A DNA stretch of 64,000 bases, from contig JAKOGH010000324.1 of assembly GCA_024811115.1 (NCBI GenBank), positions 124,001 to 188,000 of the forward strand, given 5' to 3'. The notes beneath the pieces were generated by a model. That model had not been told where the DNA came from and did not search any database. It saw only the letters and a program-made list of their open reading frames with translations. The DNA is from Terana coerulea (Eukaryota > Basidiomycota > Agaricomycetes > Polyporales > Phanerochaetaceae). Shown piece after piece: positions 34,291 to 46,178 of this stretch. Position 1 is the first letter of the stretch, and the number at the start of each line of letters is the position of its first letter. Both the position numbers and the translations under genes were made by a program.

Positions 34291-35541
34291 TCACAGCTTC
34301 TGCTTGGGGAACACTTCGATGGCGAGGACACCCTTCTTGTGCACAGTCTTCAGCCCCTTGCGGATTTTTCTCCGTGACGTCCTCGCAGGCCTTGCTCGAG
34401 TCAGGGATCCGCACGACCACCTTCTCAAAGTCGGAGAAAGGGTGAGAGGAGAGCGTGCTGTCTAGGTTGTACAACGCTCCTTCGTCTATACCCTCGATAT
34501 AGGTCGTGCCGCGTATGTCGTAAGCGATTTGAATGAGAGAAGACAGGGTCGAGGGAGAAAGACGCGTCAGAAACGCGACGATTTCGTTGACATTGTCCTT
34601 GGTAATCGTCGGGAGCTCAGTGTAGACAGTGAGCGATTGAAGGGCGGTGGTAACGCTCTCTAAAGAGGAAGATTGCATCAAAAACTGCTGGGTATATGCG
34701 CATGATTTAGCTCACTTACCACTAGGAATATGGGGTAGAGAATGCAAGGGCACTTCCAGACTTGCGAGACGCGTGCCGAGACCCTCCAGGATAGGCACAA
34801 CTGCCGCGTCCGGCGCACTGCACTGCACGCGGAACTTCGGCACAGCGTTCGCCTTCGGCAGCTGGCACAACCACACGGCGAACGCCTTCGTGAGCTCTGT
34901 AGACACGCCTCGTCCGCCGATCTCCAAGTCCCGGAGCCCCTGCGGAGGCGCGGTTGGGATCGTGTACAGCGCCGTGAGCCCGAAGCTCGGGTTTGATATG
35001 TCAAGCTTCTCCAGCTCAGGGAACATCGCGACGAGGTCGAACAGGTCGGTGACGTCCCCAAAGCTCGGGTAGATCAGACTCAGAGCCTTGACGCGCTGCG
35101 CGATGGGCCTGAGCAACTCGCATTTCCCGCGCCGACCCAGCTACTGAACACGAGCGTGAGGTCCCGCACGTGCGTAAAGCGCGAGATGACCGTCCACGCA
35201 TTCTGGAAGCTGGCGTCCCGCAGCCTCGGGTTCGCACCGTACGTCGGCGGCGCGAAGAGCTTGAGCGTGGTGATGTACTGCGCCGCGCCGGTCGCGTAGA
35301 AACCGGTCGCGAGTGGCTCGCGGCCGCTGGGGTCGAGGAGGAGGGACTGGTGCAGGTGGTGCCGCGCCCGCGGAAGCCAGGAGCGCTGTACGAGGGCGCA
35401 CTGCTTGACGGAGGCAGTGTCGGTGGCGAGGCAGTCGATGATGGCGTCTGTGACCTCCTGCGGGAGCTCGCTGCAGCGGGCTCATCAGCATCGCACCCAG
35501 AACGACGGACAAAGCACGCACTTGATCATTGCCTGTACCAT
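34291..35541 (-). CDS. F-box/LRR-like protein gene broken by three one-base frameshifts
   Basis: Exon 1 (35541-35522, MVQAMI) splices to 35470, giving an F-box: NELPQEVTDAIIDCL then CALVQRSWLPRARHHL. The frame then breaks at the GGG run 35126-35128 and resumes as ELLRPIAQRVKALSL with LRR-like segments. A GTAAGT...CCCAG intron follows near 34717-34686. The next frame breaks at the T5 run (plus-strand A5, 34680-34684) and again at the A5 run (plus-strand T5, 34374-34378). Changing each run by one base gives a continuous protein ending VLAIEVFPKQKL at the TGA 34291-34293. As written, the last frame stops at 34136. All three breaks lie in homopolymers, so assembly error is as likely as pseudogenisation. 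It is a probable SCF adaptor. Confidence 0.6.
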
Positions 35542-36732
35542 TCTTCGTGTTCTCACTCGTACGACCAACTCTTACGCGTCTAAGCACGTTTGAACCTCTG
35601 CGAAAGCGAAGAAAAAGTCTTGAGCTGAACCTCGGGTGCAGCGGGAGAGATGGTGGTGGTGAGGGAGAGAGATGAGCGCGGGGTACGTGATATGAACATG
35701 CGTTATCTGGGGTCGGCCGTCGCGGTGCTCATCTCTGGCGACATTTTCGTAAGCCGACCGGGAGACGGAGTCACGGAGACTTGACGGAGATGATGACGGG
35801 GCGAACCGCCGAGGCACCGTCAGATGCCTGGGATCACCGCGTCCCGTTCCGGCAGATGCTGTGCTCGGCGGGGCGCGACGGCGGCGACGCCCGCTGGGGT
35901 CTGGTCGTTGTCGGCGGCGGCGAGAGGCAGAATCATACCACCACGCCTGCCTGAAGTGGACGTCTGTGGTAGAGTTGGCGCATCAGAGAGAAGGTTTAGC
36001 TAGTATTGAGTCTCTGCATCAAGCGCCGTCACATGTCCACTCCAAGTGAATTGACTGACTTCACTACAGTCCGTTTGTATACAGTCTTCAAGACTCAAAT
36101 TCAAGCGGCGGCGTAGCTTGAACCAGCGCGAACAGTCGTACAGGACGGGCGAATTTATGGCCTGCGTCCCCGGTCATGACGAGGGATGTTGGGTGCTGGT
36201 CGACCGAAACGTTCCGAAGCAACTTCTTCCCAGGATGTGCGCTCTGGAAGGACCCCAAACCTACCGGTATCACCCGCGACGAGTCGCTCGTTGAGTCATG
36301 CTTGAGTCAGACATGCAGCAGGGGGAAGCATAAGTCTCGAATCAATCGAGTCATGGGTAGACGACTAATGAAAGTCTATGGGGAATGCACGGAACAACCA
36401 CGGGGACGACAGGAGGATGTGGACGCAAGGTTGAACATAAGGACATCGATTGCGGATGACGGTGCGGTGGTAGAAAATCCAAGATAGGGACGAGCGCGAA
36501 CGGTAGACAGGATCGGAAAGCGAGTGCAGATGCATAGGACTTCAGCGACAACAGAAAACGGAACACGGGAATGCAAAGTCTGAGAACATGGACATAGAAA
36601 TGAAACATCATGGACATGAAGGGAATATGAGTCGTTATAGTCACCATTGTAAACCACGATTGAGTGGGGCGGGTAGGCGACTCGTAGCCGCCTTAATGGA
36701 CCTGAATGCGTATCGGCATTACAGGTTGGGTA
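35542..36732. other. Intergenic, 1.2 kb
   Basis: Upstream of the F-box/LRR gene and downstream of the Ser/Thr-rich gene. Short ORFs only; no supported feature. Confidence 0.4.
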
Positions 36733-38849
36733 TCACAGTCGACGAAGGACACTCCCAGCAGCCTTTGAGCTGGGACCAGGCAAGCGGGACGGCGCTGGCC
36801 TAGGGAGCGCGGACTTCACGCCACCAGCGGCGGCAGCACTGCTCGTTGTAGACGTAGTCCTCGAGCTCGTACCCGGTAAACGCGTTGGCGGCTTCAAACC
36901 CGAGCTGGGCGTAGAAGAGGACGAGATGCTCTCCCGTCGCGTCGGTGGCGCAGGACGATATAGACGACTGGTGGCCGGAACAGACGCAGCAGGCTTCACG
37001 GCGGAGGTAGTTCGCGCGGCCGTGCTCATTGTGCGTTGAGCGGTGGTACCTGCGGCCGATGCCGATCCTCTGACCGCACCGGCCCTCGTCGGTGCAGACG
37101 GCGCCGCGGCGCCAATTATAGACCTCTGCACGCCTTTGACAGGCACTGCAGACTTCGTAGGCTGTTTAACGACCAGGGAGCTGGGTATATGCGCGCCAGC
37201 ATTGGACTGCCTCCTCGTCGTTCCGATCCTGGACGGAGGCACAGGGTTGGCGGGACTCAAGGGGATTTGGCAGTGACTGCAGAGGAAGCGGTGGAATTAA
37301 ATGTCGCGGAACTTGAGGTAGAGGTGTTGCGGTCATGCTGAACCTTGAAGGTCTTGTTCACGATGCGAAGTGCAGGAGCTGCAGCAGCGTTCGGCGCTGG
37401 TGCCGAAGTGTTCGAGATGATGGTTGGTGCTTGAGGAAGACTGAAGACTGGGGAGCCGTCCGGCAGGGCTGCCGGTGCCGTCGAGAGTAAACTCGATAGA
37501 AGGTGCAGGCTTCGGCGGAGCTGGAGCAAATAATCATTGTCAACGCGCACATCACAAAGTAGAGTCCATTCTCGCTCACTTAGCTCTTTGAGCCTGGGCA
37601 TTTCTGTCTCCTTCATAGCCGGCATCTCTTTCAGCACTCCGGTAAGGCTTTCCTCCTCGATAGGGTCGTATCGCTTCAGCATCGCTTCCATTTTCTTTCG
37701 TTCCTCGACGAGGTCAAACGTATCTTCGTCAATATTCGCACCACTGCTTGGTGGCGCAAGGTAGCGCGCCGCAACCTCCTCCATCTTCATCTGCTCCTTA
37801 GCGAGATCGAACGTGTCCTCGTCATTCCAGTCATGGGATGCGTTCGAGCCCGAAAGCGAAGAAAGGAAGGAGATCTTGTCGTTGAGAAGGTCGAAGGACA
37901 TGTCTGTTGAATGCAGGTGGAGGTTGAAGGAGGACTGGAGGTCGACAGAGGCACGCCGTGGGTCCGAGGCTGGCTTGGTGAGAGACGTGCGAGGACGCGC
38001 AAATGATGACGGCGGGGCCGGTGAGGATGATTTACGCCCTACGTGTGCATCCAATGAGGCCTGCGTCACTGGAGAGAGATATGTTGTCGCGAGAGCTGTA
38101 GCAGGCTGTATCGGGCTTGAAGGAACCGAGAGCGCGTCGATATCCTCCGGCGGGCAAACTGTAATATTCGGGAAATCGAGACCAGGTGCTGGAGTGGGTA
38201 TATGCGCGTCCTCACCCTCGTATTGGGATGCTGGTGCGTCTGTCAAGGTCATGGCCTCGAGGTTAATCGAGTTAATCACATCAGCGAGAGGCGTTCCTGA
38301 GGGTGCAGGTACACTTGCTAGTGCAGCAAAGGGCTGATACATTTCTGAGTCTGAGTCCTCCTGGATAGTAACAGGCAGATTTGTGACCAAGGGCGGTATC
38401 CGCTCAAGTTCGATATCCGCGAGAGGCCTTCGGCGCATGGAGGGCGACAAAACCTCGTCTCCTTCATCCATGCTATCTTCCTCGACGTCGCTGTCTTCCT
38501 CATTCTCGAGCTCATCTTCATCAAAGCTCCCATCGCCAAAGTCAATCAGTCTTCCCTTCCGCGCTGCCTTTGCTGTCTGCCCGACCGCGTACTGCTGCTT
38601 GCTCGCATACACGCGGTCGAAGAACGCGGTTACATCTCCTTGGTGCCGACCCTTCTGGGCTCCTCCATCGTTCTCCTTGTCAGAGCTTTCCTTGTCTGAC
38701 GCGCTTGCCAGGGAGTCTGGTGAGCGAGAGCCTGTACGCGAGGGTGTTTCGTCCGCGATCGCCGTCGTGAACTTCGCGTTAGGCGTTGCGAGGGGGTCGA
38801 AGGCAGACAGAATGCTGGAGCGTGGCTTGAAAACTTGCGGCACTGACAT
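36733..38849 (-). CDS. Large Ser/Thr/Pro-rich protein with acidic region and DEDTFDL repeat; one frameshift
   Basis: Starts at ATG 38849 (MSVPQVFKPRSS) and runs 530 residues to a stop at 37257. The next frame continues PANPVPPSRIG without a gap to a stop at 36733. One extra C in the C4 run (plus-strand GGGG, 37261-37264) joins them into about 705 residues. Features include a short acidic tract (EDSDVEEDSMDEGDE), a KEN-type sequence (SSDKENDGG), and a duplicated DEDTFDL segment about 30 residues apart, each followed by charged KME. The C-terminal third is basic and Ser/Thr/Pro-rich. Such composition suits a cytoskeletal or cell-cycle scaffold, but I recognise no family and assign no function. 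Confidence 0.6.
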
Positions 38850-39410
38850 CGTAAATAGCTTCGTGAGGGCAGAAAAGGAGCGGAGGGAGGATTGTGGTCG
38901 TCGTGGTCGTCGGCAGTGCTGCAAGCTTCAGCTCGAACCACCCTCGGCGTGCCCTCGGGCTTTGTCACGTGAGCGTGTATTCCGGCCCTTCTGCCATTTT
39001 GGGCAGGCGAGCAAGTACGTTCAAGAACCTCCGAATTAGTCTTCAGTTTTGCTTCACGCTTCACTTAGCATAGCATACGGGTACTGGACACATCATGGCG
39101 GTATCATTACTCAAGAGCCGGATTTTTATTGAAAAGTTCATATATACCTTTGGACGCGGGCCTACCACCGTGACCGAAACTCCGTGGCAAACCTCAACAA
39201 GTATCGTGGCTATTAAATAAGCACCAGTCAGTCGCAGGGGTCAGTCATGCTCTCTTCCGTCCATCGCAACAACTTCATAACTTTTGTTGTACAGCTTAGA
39301 CTACACTCAAGCGTGAACTGCGCATGATTAAGTATGAATACGGGTTTGTAATCACTGTCGACTGCACGAGACTCTCCGAACTTAAATCGATTACCCGCTA
39401 CTAGTAGAAG
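38850..39410. other. Intergenic
   Basis: Upstream of the Ser/Thr-rich gene. No supported feature. Confidence 0.4.
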
Positions 39411-40578
39411 CAGTCTTCTCCGAAAGCTGAGTAGGCCATGGGACCTTTGAGAAGTCCTTCTAGAGCATCCACTTCTTGTGAGACTTACTGCTGTATCTTG
39501 CGGTAGTTGTTAAGGGAAGAATGAAGCCGCCCCACGAGAATCTTGTTTTCGTCTTGGTATTCGCGTAGTTCCGCCTGGCGCGCTGCGAGAAGACCCTCGA
39601 GGTTTTTTGACGCCTCACCAGCCTGGTGCTGATTACCACTTGAATTGACTCAACCGGCTTTACTAGTATAGATGCGCATGGGCCTGCTAATAGGCATGTC
39701 ATTCTGCAGGCTTCTTCCAGAGACACCGTTGACACCAACAGAGATGCTAAAATCATATCAGCGCATAATCCTGAAAGTGAATTATGGACGAACTTTGAGC
39801 TATATTGTGAGCGAGAATTTGTAGGTTCGTATGCCGGAGGATCCATATACATTCCTTCCGTGTGATCGACTGGCTCCGGACTCGGAGAATCGAGATTGAC
39901 AGGAAGTGTATCATGAACTTGAATGGGGCTGGGTAAGGCCCGGGCCTCGAGGCTTTCTGGTTCAAGTTTCAAGCTCAAGTTGGCCCTCGGCAGAGTAGTG
40001 CCTTGCAGCGAATCCATCCATGACTGAGACCTCTCGCCACTTTAATTAGTCAGATTCAGCCAGTTGTACCGTAGAGGTCAAATCAATGCTCACTTACGAG
40101 AACAGAAGCCTGTGCATATTTTGTATTCTTTCTATGAGCCTTATCAGTCGCCTGTACGGCTTTCCACCTTTCCAGTCTTTTGCGTGAGTCGTGTGGAACC
40201 TCACTACAATTCTGCCTCGATTGCCTCCAGCACCTGCGAGATTGCTAGTTAGATCCCTTCTTCTGCGCATCAATAGTACTTCGTACCATGCTCAAAGCGA
40301 TTCTCCCTATTCAACCGCCTGTCAACTTTTGCCCCCTTTGTATTGAGAATCAAAATAATCGGGCTGACATGGTCATGTGGAGGTTTGGTGTACTATATGA
40401 GAATAATTAGATCAGTTAAAGGACACTTCAGTGACTCCAACAACCTACCATCACCCTTCCCACTCTCTCCGGCAGTTTAATCGTCGCGACGACTTTGGCG
40501 AACTGACTGTCAACAACAACTAGTACAACTGTACCAGGTGCAATGCTCTCAACTGGGACGGAAGTAGTGGTGCAGTCT
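39411..40578 (-). pseudogene. Unrecognised coiled-coil-type gene with two in-frame stops
   Basis: Exons with good splice sites run leftward. One (40578-40449) has PGTVVLVVVDSQFAKVV. The next (40392-40287) has PIILILNTKGAKVDRR. A third contains RIVVRFHTTHAKDW and LIERIQNMHRLL. A fourth (about 40024-39760) starts MDSLQGTTLPRANLSLKLE. The final stretch is a helical, charged region (LLAARQAELREYQDENKIL) ending EGLLKGPMAYSAFGEDCFY at 39411. Within this last part TGA (39650-39652) and TAA (39485-39487) interrupt one continuous frame. CGA to TGA and CAA to TAA would explain both. Alternatively an unseen intron removes the first stop, and the TAA, which lies in a GTAAGT donor-like site, is intronic. 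No domain is recognised. Confidence 0.45.
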
Positions 40579-40815
40579 CTGAGTAACTAGCTGGGGAACA
40601 GACCAGCTCAAGACTGGCTTTCTTTGTTGCAGACAGTAGCTACTTATACATGTGTAGTCCTAAACTGTACAGTACCACCCGGTATCCTCGTGTATGTACT
40701 AGAGCAGTCCAGAACAATAGAGAAACACACAGAAACCACGGTATCGATGAAAGAACAATAGATAGGGGTAGAAGACAATGGAAATGAAAAGAATGTCCTA
40801 GAGACGCCCAGAAGT

Positions 40816-41214
40816 TCATGACACTGACTCCAAGACGAACACCACCTTGATAGTGCTATTCTCGTACACAAGCTGGTACGCAGACTCTTGTTCGTTAGGC
40901 CACCGATACTCTTCGTGCCATGATACCAGGTGTAGATCGGAAGGGTTATTGTTGTTGCGACTGAGGGACGTGACTCTACACCGTCAGCGTTAGCCAAATC
41001 CAAATCCTGGTGTTCCTCCGGAGCGGCGTCCATCAATGTTGAGTTACAAGGGCAAGCAGCGTAGAGAAACAAAGCGGCTAGAGTTGGACGGGACTGTAAC
41101 GGACAAATCCAAGGTGAAGTTGCACACTTGTGGGTGGAGAGTGGTGCTGCGTATCCTCTGTACGTTGACTGCTGTCGTCCAAGATATATTGATAACACGG
41201 TTCTCACGAGAGCC
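40816..41214 (-). CDS. Unrecognised exons, possibly 5' part of the neighbouring broken gene
   Basis: Two exon-like pieces read coherently. One begins after a CTGCTAG acceptor at 41214 and runs through VINISWTTAVNVQ and CNFTLDLSVTVPSNSS to about 41046. A GTAACT...GTGTAG intron with a CTAAC branch-like site follows. The second piece runs from about 40977 through WHEEYRWPNEQESAYQLVY to TGA at 40816-40818. The beta-strand-rich composition differs from the helical pieces at 39.4-40.6 kb. I cannot tell whether this is a separate gene, the start of that gene, or a relic. No start codon is identified. Confidence 0.35.
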
Positions 41215-41399
41215 CTAGCAGTGGCTCTACACGTACGGAAGACGTAATCATGATTGCGGTTGGAGTTTCCTCTCCTGTTTGAATAGGACCTGGCGGCTGT
41301 CTGTAGGTAGTGAAGCAACATCTGATCATTTAGCCACTCCACCGGACTAACCAATCTACATGAAGCGAGCCGACCTGACTTCAAGTACATTTGCTATTC

Positions 41400-43516
41400 C
41401 TTGTATCGCTATTTGTTGTTTGTCCTCCGACTCTCCTATTATAATCCTTTTTTCCACACCCAGGCGTTGCCAGATGTTGTTTTCTTACTGAGTTATGTTG
41501 ATTTGTTTTGATTTGTTTTGCAGGTACGTGAAACGTTGTTGAAGGTCGGTGGGCGTGTTGGTGGCTGCGCAGAATCGCAAGGATGGCGAATCCAATAAAT
41601 TCGTGGGGACGAGGGGAAGACGAAGAATGCGGGGCGAGATGGACCAGATCGACTCTTGACAGGCGGGTCGGATGGATCGAATGGGACAAGCTCAAACTCT
41701 CAATTGCACTCCTTGCAAAGGAGCTGAAGGAGCCCTCGCAAGCGGTCTTGTTACCGTAAGCCCTTAAAAGTCTATCATCCAGGTCAGAAATGACATGAGC
41801 TCTGGAGAAAAGGCGGCACTTACGAGGAGTAGGGACATAGAGAACCACATCAGGAGCAGGGGCGAAGCCAGAGGCGTTGCCCATAGAGGTAGTGCCAAAG
41901 CGTAAGGGGGCTTGCGGCGACCAACAGAGCTCTAGAGTACAGCATGGGTGAGAGATGCTAGCATAGGGGACCATGGTAAGACGCACCTCAACGACAACAC
42001 CAGCGTTTTCCTTCTCGTCCGCACGACGGCTAGGTGTATCAAGTATGGACGACTTTGTCGAAGGGGCTACCGTGGCTCCGTTGGACTGGACTTCGGCCAT
42101 AGCGACGGGGAAGACGAAGCGGACCTGTTTGTGAACGGCCGGCACGGGCTCGGCGCCAGGGAGCCAGCTCTCAGAAACCTCGAGAATGTCCTCCGCAGCA
42201 GAAGCCATGATCGCGAGTGGTACGCGGGCGATAGGCTCGGAAGGCTTGAGCAGAACCTCGGTGTCGTACACAGGATCCCCAACCGCCTGGGTGAGCGTGC
42301 TGTCGCCACGGATGGTCTGGTCGGCAGCCTCGGGCGTGAGACGCAGCGGTGTCCTTGACCTTCTTCTCGAGACAGACGAGGCGGCACTGGAGAATAAAGG
42401 CATGGGCCGTCATGCTCAGCAGCTTCGACTCCAGAGTCGTCCCTTTCTTCGTCAGCTTAGCGTTCTTGGCCTTGAGGTTGTCGACCGAATCGGAGTGACC
42501 GGCAATCGCGGTGCCATCATTGACCTCGACCTGGAGAGATTCTTCTTGACTATCGGCCTCCGGAAGAGCAATCGTAGAATCTCCGTACTCGTCCTCGAAT
42601 TCTTCCGCCTCCTCGATAAACTCGTGCGCATATATCTCCATACGATCTAACGCCTCTTGGTCCCTGAGATGCGCCTCTTGTGCCCTGAGTTGCGCCTCTT
42701 GTGCCTTCTGCAGCTCGTTCCGCACATCACTTTCTCGAAGACATGCTTTGTGTTCACGACGACATGCATCGCGTTCGCGACGATAAACATCGAGCAAGCA
42801 GGTTCTGAGCAAGTCGTTGCTGTGCTCAAGCTGAGCCACGCGTCCAGAGAGTTCTACGCGTTCCGAGAAGTCTGCCTCCAGCTTTCCTCCCATATCCTGC
42901 AGCTTCTCCGTCGCATCGGATAACTGCGTGGTCAGCATGGACACTTGAACATCCGCTTGGGCTGCTGCCTGGGAAGCACGGTCGCGTTCAGATTCCAAGC
43001 AGTGCGCAACCTGAAGGAAGTCGTAGTCGCCGCTCTCCCTAACTGTGCAGATCTCCTCTTGAAGACGGGGTGCGTTGAGCTGAGCTGTCGCAGCCTTGCG
43101 TCGTTCTTCTTCCAGTGCGCCACGGAGATCAACGCGCTCGGTCTCAGATACTTCAAATAACCCCTGCAGACCATTAGCCTTGACCTCAGCCGCCTCGACG
43201 GACCCCTCCAGACTGTTGACCTTAGCCTCGGCTTCCTCCAGGGACCCGTGAAGAGTCTTGACCTCGTCAGAGAGCTCGCCACAGTACTTCGTCTTGAAAG
43301 CAAGCGCAGCCTTGATGCGGATGTTATCGATTGGCAACGTGTTGAAGTCGAAGCCCACAGCGGCAGCCTCCACCTATGATGCGCATGAAGTGAGACAAGT
43401 CCCGGTGGGAGATATGCAAGACAGCGTACAGGTATATCAGATTGCTTGGTAACAACGCCAGACAAGGGGTGCTTGGAACATATGCGCATGCGGAGGGCGG
43501 CGGCGTAGGTGAGCAT
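41400..43516 (-). CDS. Long coiled-coil protein
   Basis: Exon 1 (43516-43430, MLTYAAALRM) splices in phase to an exon starting at 43373 (VEAAAVGFDFNTL). About 330 residues of heptad-rich coiled coil follow, including LEEAEAKVNSLEG, LEESERD-like units and QKAQEAQLRAQEAHLRDQE, then an acidic EEAEEFEDEYGD. Near 42330-42370 the frame shifts by one base (or a 34-base intron intervenes). It continues LTPEAADQTIRGDSTLTQAVG and KQVRFVFPVAMAE to about VPTPR before a GTAAGT near 41832. The C-terminal end beyond that is unclear, since the frame giving FELVPFDPSDPP is preceded by a TGA. No domain is recognised, so no function is assigned. Confidence 0.5.
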
Positions 43517-45347
43517 TGTCAATGTCGGACGGTCAAGTGTTCAGCGTAAGGAAAAGCAGCGACGGACTCGAGGAGAGACAACAGATAGTAGAGTTTGCGA
43601 GAGTAGATGAAGGCTGGAGCTCGCAGCTGGGGTGGGGTTTTATCATAGCATGCTGCTAGCCGCATTGCGATCCTGGCTGGGAAATAGGAGGTGTCAGCTT
43701 GGTCCTTGTTGTTTGCCAGCAGTCAGCCACATATAGGTTAGCTCACAGAGATTCAATACGCACCTTTTACTGAAGCCTTCACCCAGAAGGCCCTACGCTA
43801 GCATGGCCATTCCGTGTTGTACCCAGTCGCTGGCAAGCGTTGGGCAAGCGACATGACCCTGAAACGGATTGATTATATCAAGGTCGATGTAGGTATGACC
43901 GGCTGGCCGCTTGACTGGTAATAAGTACGAGAGCATAGTATAAAAAAGTGAAAGTAAGGGTGTAGAAGGGAATGAACCCAAAAACGGATGTTGGTTCGTC
44001 GAAGAGAGGAAGAACGGTAACAAAGAGATAAGATGACGTAATCTGCGCTTAGCGCAGCCCTGCGGCGACTTCCGATCAAAACGCCACAAAGGTTTGGCAA
44101 CCGGTCAATCGGTCACGGTCACGGCGGTGGCTCTTCACTGCGTTCCAAGCCCTGATAGCACGACCCTGTGAAGTTGAGGTACCTGTAGCTAGATAGAGGG
44201 TCAATTTAGGACAGCTATGGGAACAGACATGTTAGGTCCGTGCACGCACACTTCGTAGAGCCTGAATAGATGACTCGTGCCGATTGCGTCCAGCTGGCGC
44301 TTCTTCAGTGATACGGACCTAGACGCGTGATGGTGGGTGACCGATGCCGACCTCTGTCTACCTCCTTTCTGTCCGACTACCACGACCAACCACCTATCGC
44401 CGTGGGCTGGCGATTATAGCCTATACGCACGCCGGAGTTTGAACTGCAGGCGTTGTGTGTGCTGCCGAACGAGTAATAGTATCATGTCGCCTTCATCTCC
44501 CACCTTCTCCAGTCCTCCGAGCTTATGTGCTTCATTTCACCATCCGGCACTGAATTCCTCAGGATCTTCGGTATAACACGCCAAGTTCTGTTTCTGACAA
44601 GGATATCCCTCTCAAAAATGAAACACACTTGTCTGTGCAACCCGTGCAGATATGTCCGTCATCGACCCGAGACCAAGTTCCTCAGTGGCTCATTGTTGCG
44701 TATTTGGGCAGTATAGTGGGTATCATTAAGTTTTTGGGGAAGCTGGTTGGGGGAACAGGTCACAGGTGAGCATCGTGGCATACCTACGAATTGATGCTGT
44801 ACTGAGCTTGCGTACATGCTCAGGCTAATAATCTTGGCTATTAACATGCATATATGCGCGCCATAGGATAGTATATGCGCTTATACACATCAGTAAAATC
44901 CTTCACTGGTTTCTTCGCTTTATTTTGCGCTTTACTGAGCTTGACCATTGAGTGCAGTGAGCTACAGGCTGTTTTACACAGAGTCTACAGTGACTGACTC
45001 CTTCCCATCTCTGACTCACGCCGCAGCCGTGTAACAATTTTGCCGTCAAGGTCTGTACTACTGCACTTTCATTCCTCCGATTGCGGGGTAAAGGGCACAC
45101 AACTGACCCTTTGTGTAGCTGTGCAAGGCATCTTGGACCCGAGTCAACAAAGAAATCGACAAGGAAATATACCTGGGCATCCGTGAAGTCTGATGTTAGG
45201 TGAGGATCTATCGCGAACAGGGCATCCAAGTAAAAAATAATGGTAATATTCTCTCCTCTGCGGCCGTTGCACCACCCGGCTGATCTACACCATACGTCTT
45301 CAGTATTTTCAACATCCCACCACAGGCGTACACACTCACCAGAATAG
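43517..45347. other. Intergenic, 1.8 kb
   Basis: No supported gene. It contains the second copy of the 22-base dispersed repeat at 44071-44092 and AT-rich sequence around 44.7-44.9 kb. Confidence 0.4.
44071..44092 (-). repeat. 22-base dispersed repeat, copy 2
   Basis: Reverse complement of 33463-33484, identical over 22 bases. The reading on this strand gives WRFDRKSP. Confidence 0.5.
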
Positions 45348-46178
45348 AATCTGTGAAGCCCCACTCCGTGAGCATCATCAACATCTGCGTCAACGAGACG
45401 GGTGACTTCATCGGCACAGTCTCTATGGACGGTAAGCCCCCTGCGCCTCCTCACCACCCCGCTCCTCATACCATCCTGCAAGACAGGTCATGCTCTACTT
45501 GCTGTCCACGCCCGAGGTATATCACATTGACAAGAAGCGGCCGCTGCATACACTCATGCTCGAGCATGGCTTCGCCAAGCGCAGCTCGCGCGTGTTCGTG
45601 CGCGGCGGCCTGGCCGGCGCGCTCGTCCTGCACGACAAGGGCTGGCTCGGTCACAAGGAGACGGTGATGCACAGCGGCGAGGGCCCGATCCGGCAGGTTC
45701 AGTGGCAGGGGCGGCTCATTGCGGGGGCGAATGACCTGGTCCGTCGCCGTGCGTTTGCTTTCCCGCGTCGGTACATGCTCACGGATACGCACGCAGGGCA
45801 TCAAGATATACAATACGACCTCGCCGATGCGCATAATATTCATCGACCGCCCCGCCGACTGCCCCCGCGCGGACCTGTTTACGTGCACGCTGCACTTGCA
45901 GGACGACTCGACGCTGATCATCGCGTGAACGGACCAGATCCAAGGTCGCGCGGAGCCGCACGTGCCCGCGCTCGAACACGAACGTGAACGCGGGCCTCCC
46001 ACCGGTACCGCTCGTTGTCGAGATCCCCGTCGTCTTCCATCTCGACTGCATGATCGTCGGCGTCGTCCCGCACCTCATGTTCGCCACCCCGGAGCTCGTT
46101 GCGCCACCCACCGCGCCGGGAACGCAAGGGGACTGCAGCAAGACGCAGTCGCAGCGAGGAGGATCGGGGACAAATTGA
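45348..46178 (+). pseudogene. VPS41: Truncated VPS41 fragment (WD40 part only)
   Basis: The sequence matches the N-terminal WD40 region of VPS41, a subunit of the HOPS tethering complex for vacuole fusion. Recognisable blocks are HSVSIINICV, TVSMDG, LSTPEVYHIDKKRPLHT, EHGFAKRSSRVFV, GGLAGALVLHDKGWLGHKE, HSGEGPI, GIKIYNTTS, FIDRPADCPRADLF and TLHLQDDSTLIIA. TGA at 45926-45928 stands where family members have Trp (TGG). One base later than expected at 45940-45941 shifts the frame before VVFHLDCMIVGVVPH. The first intron donor near 45432 lacks one G needed for phase. The fragment stops at 46178 with no trace of the C-terminal helical repeats (about two thirds of VPS41) and no upstream exons. It is therefore a partial copy; intact VPS41 should lie elsewhere in the genome. 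Confidence 0.8.

Noticed and set aside
40644..41390. 248-codon minus-strand ORF read as one protein
   Set aside because: A different frame, split by an intron with a CTAAC branch-like site, gives much better protein sequence in the same place (40816-41214).
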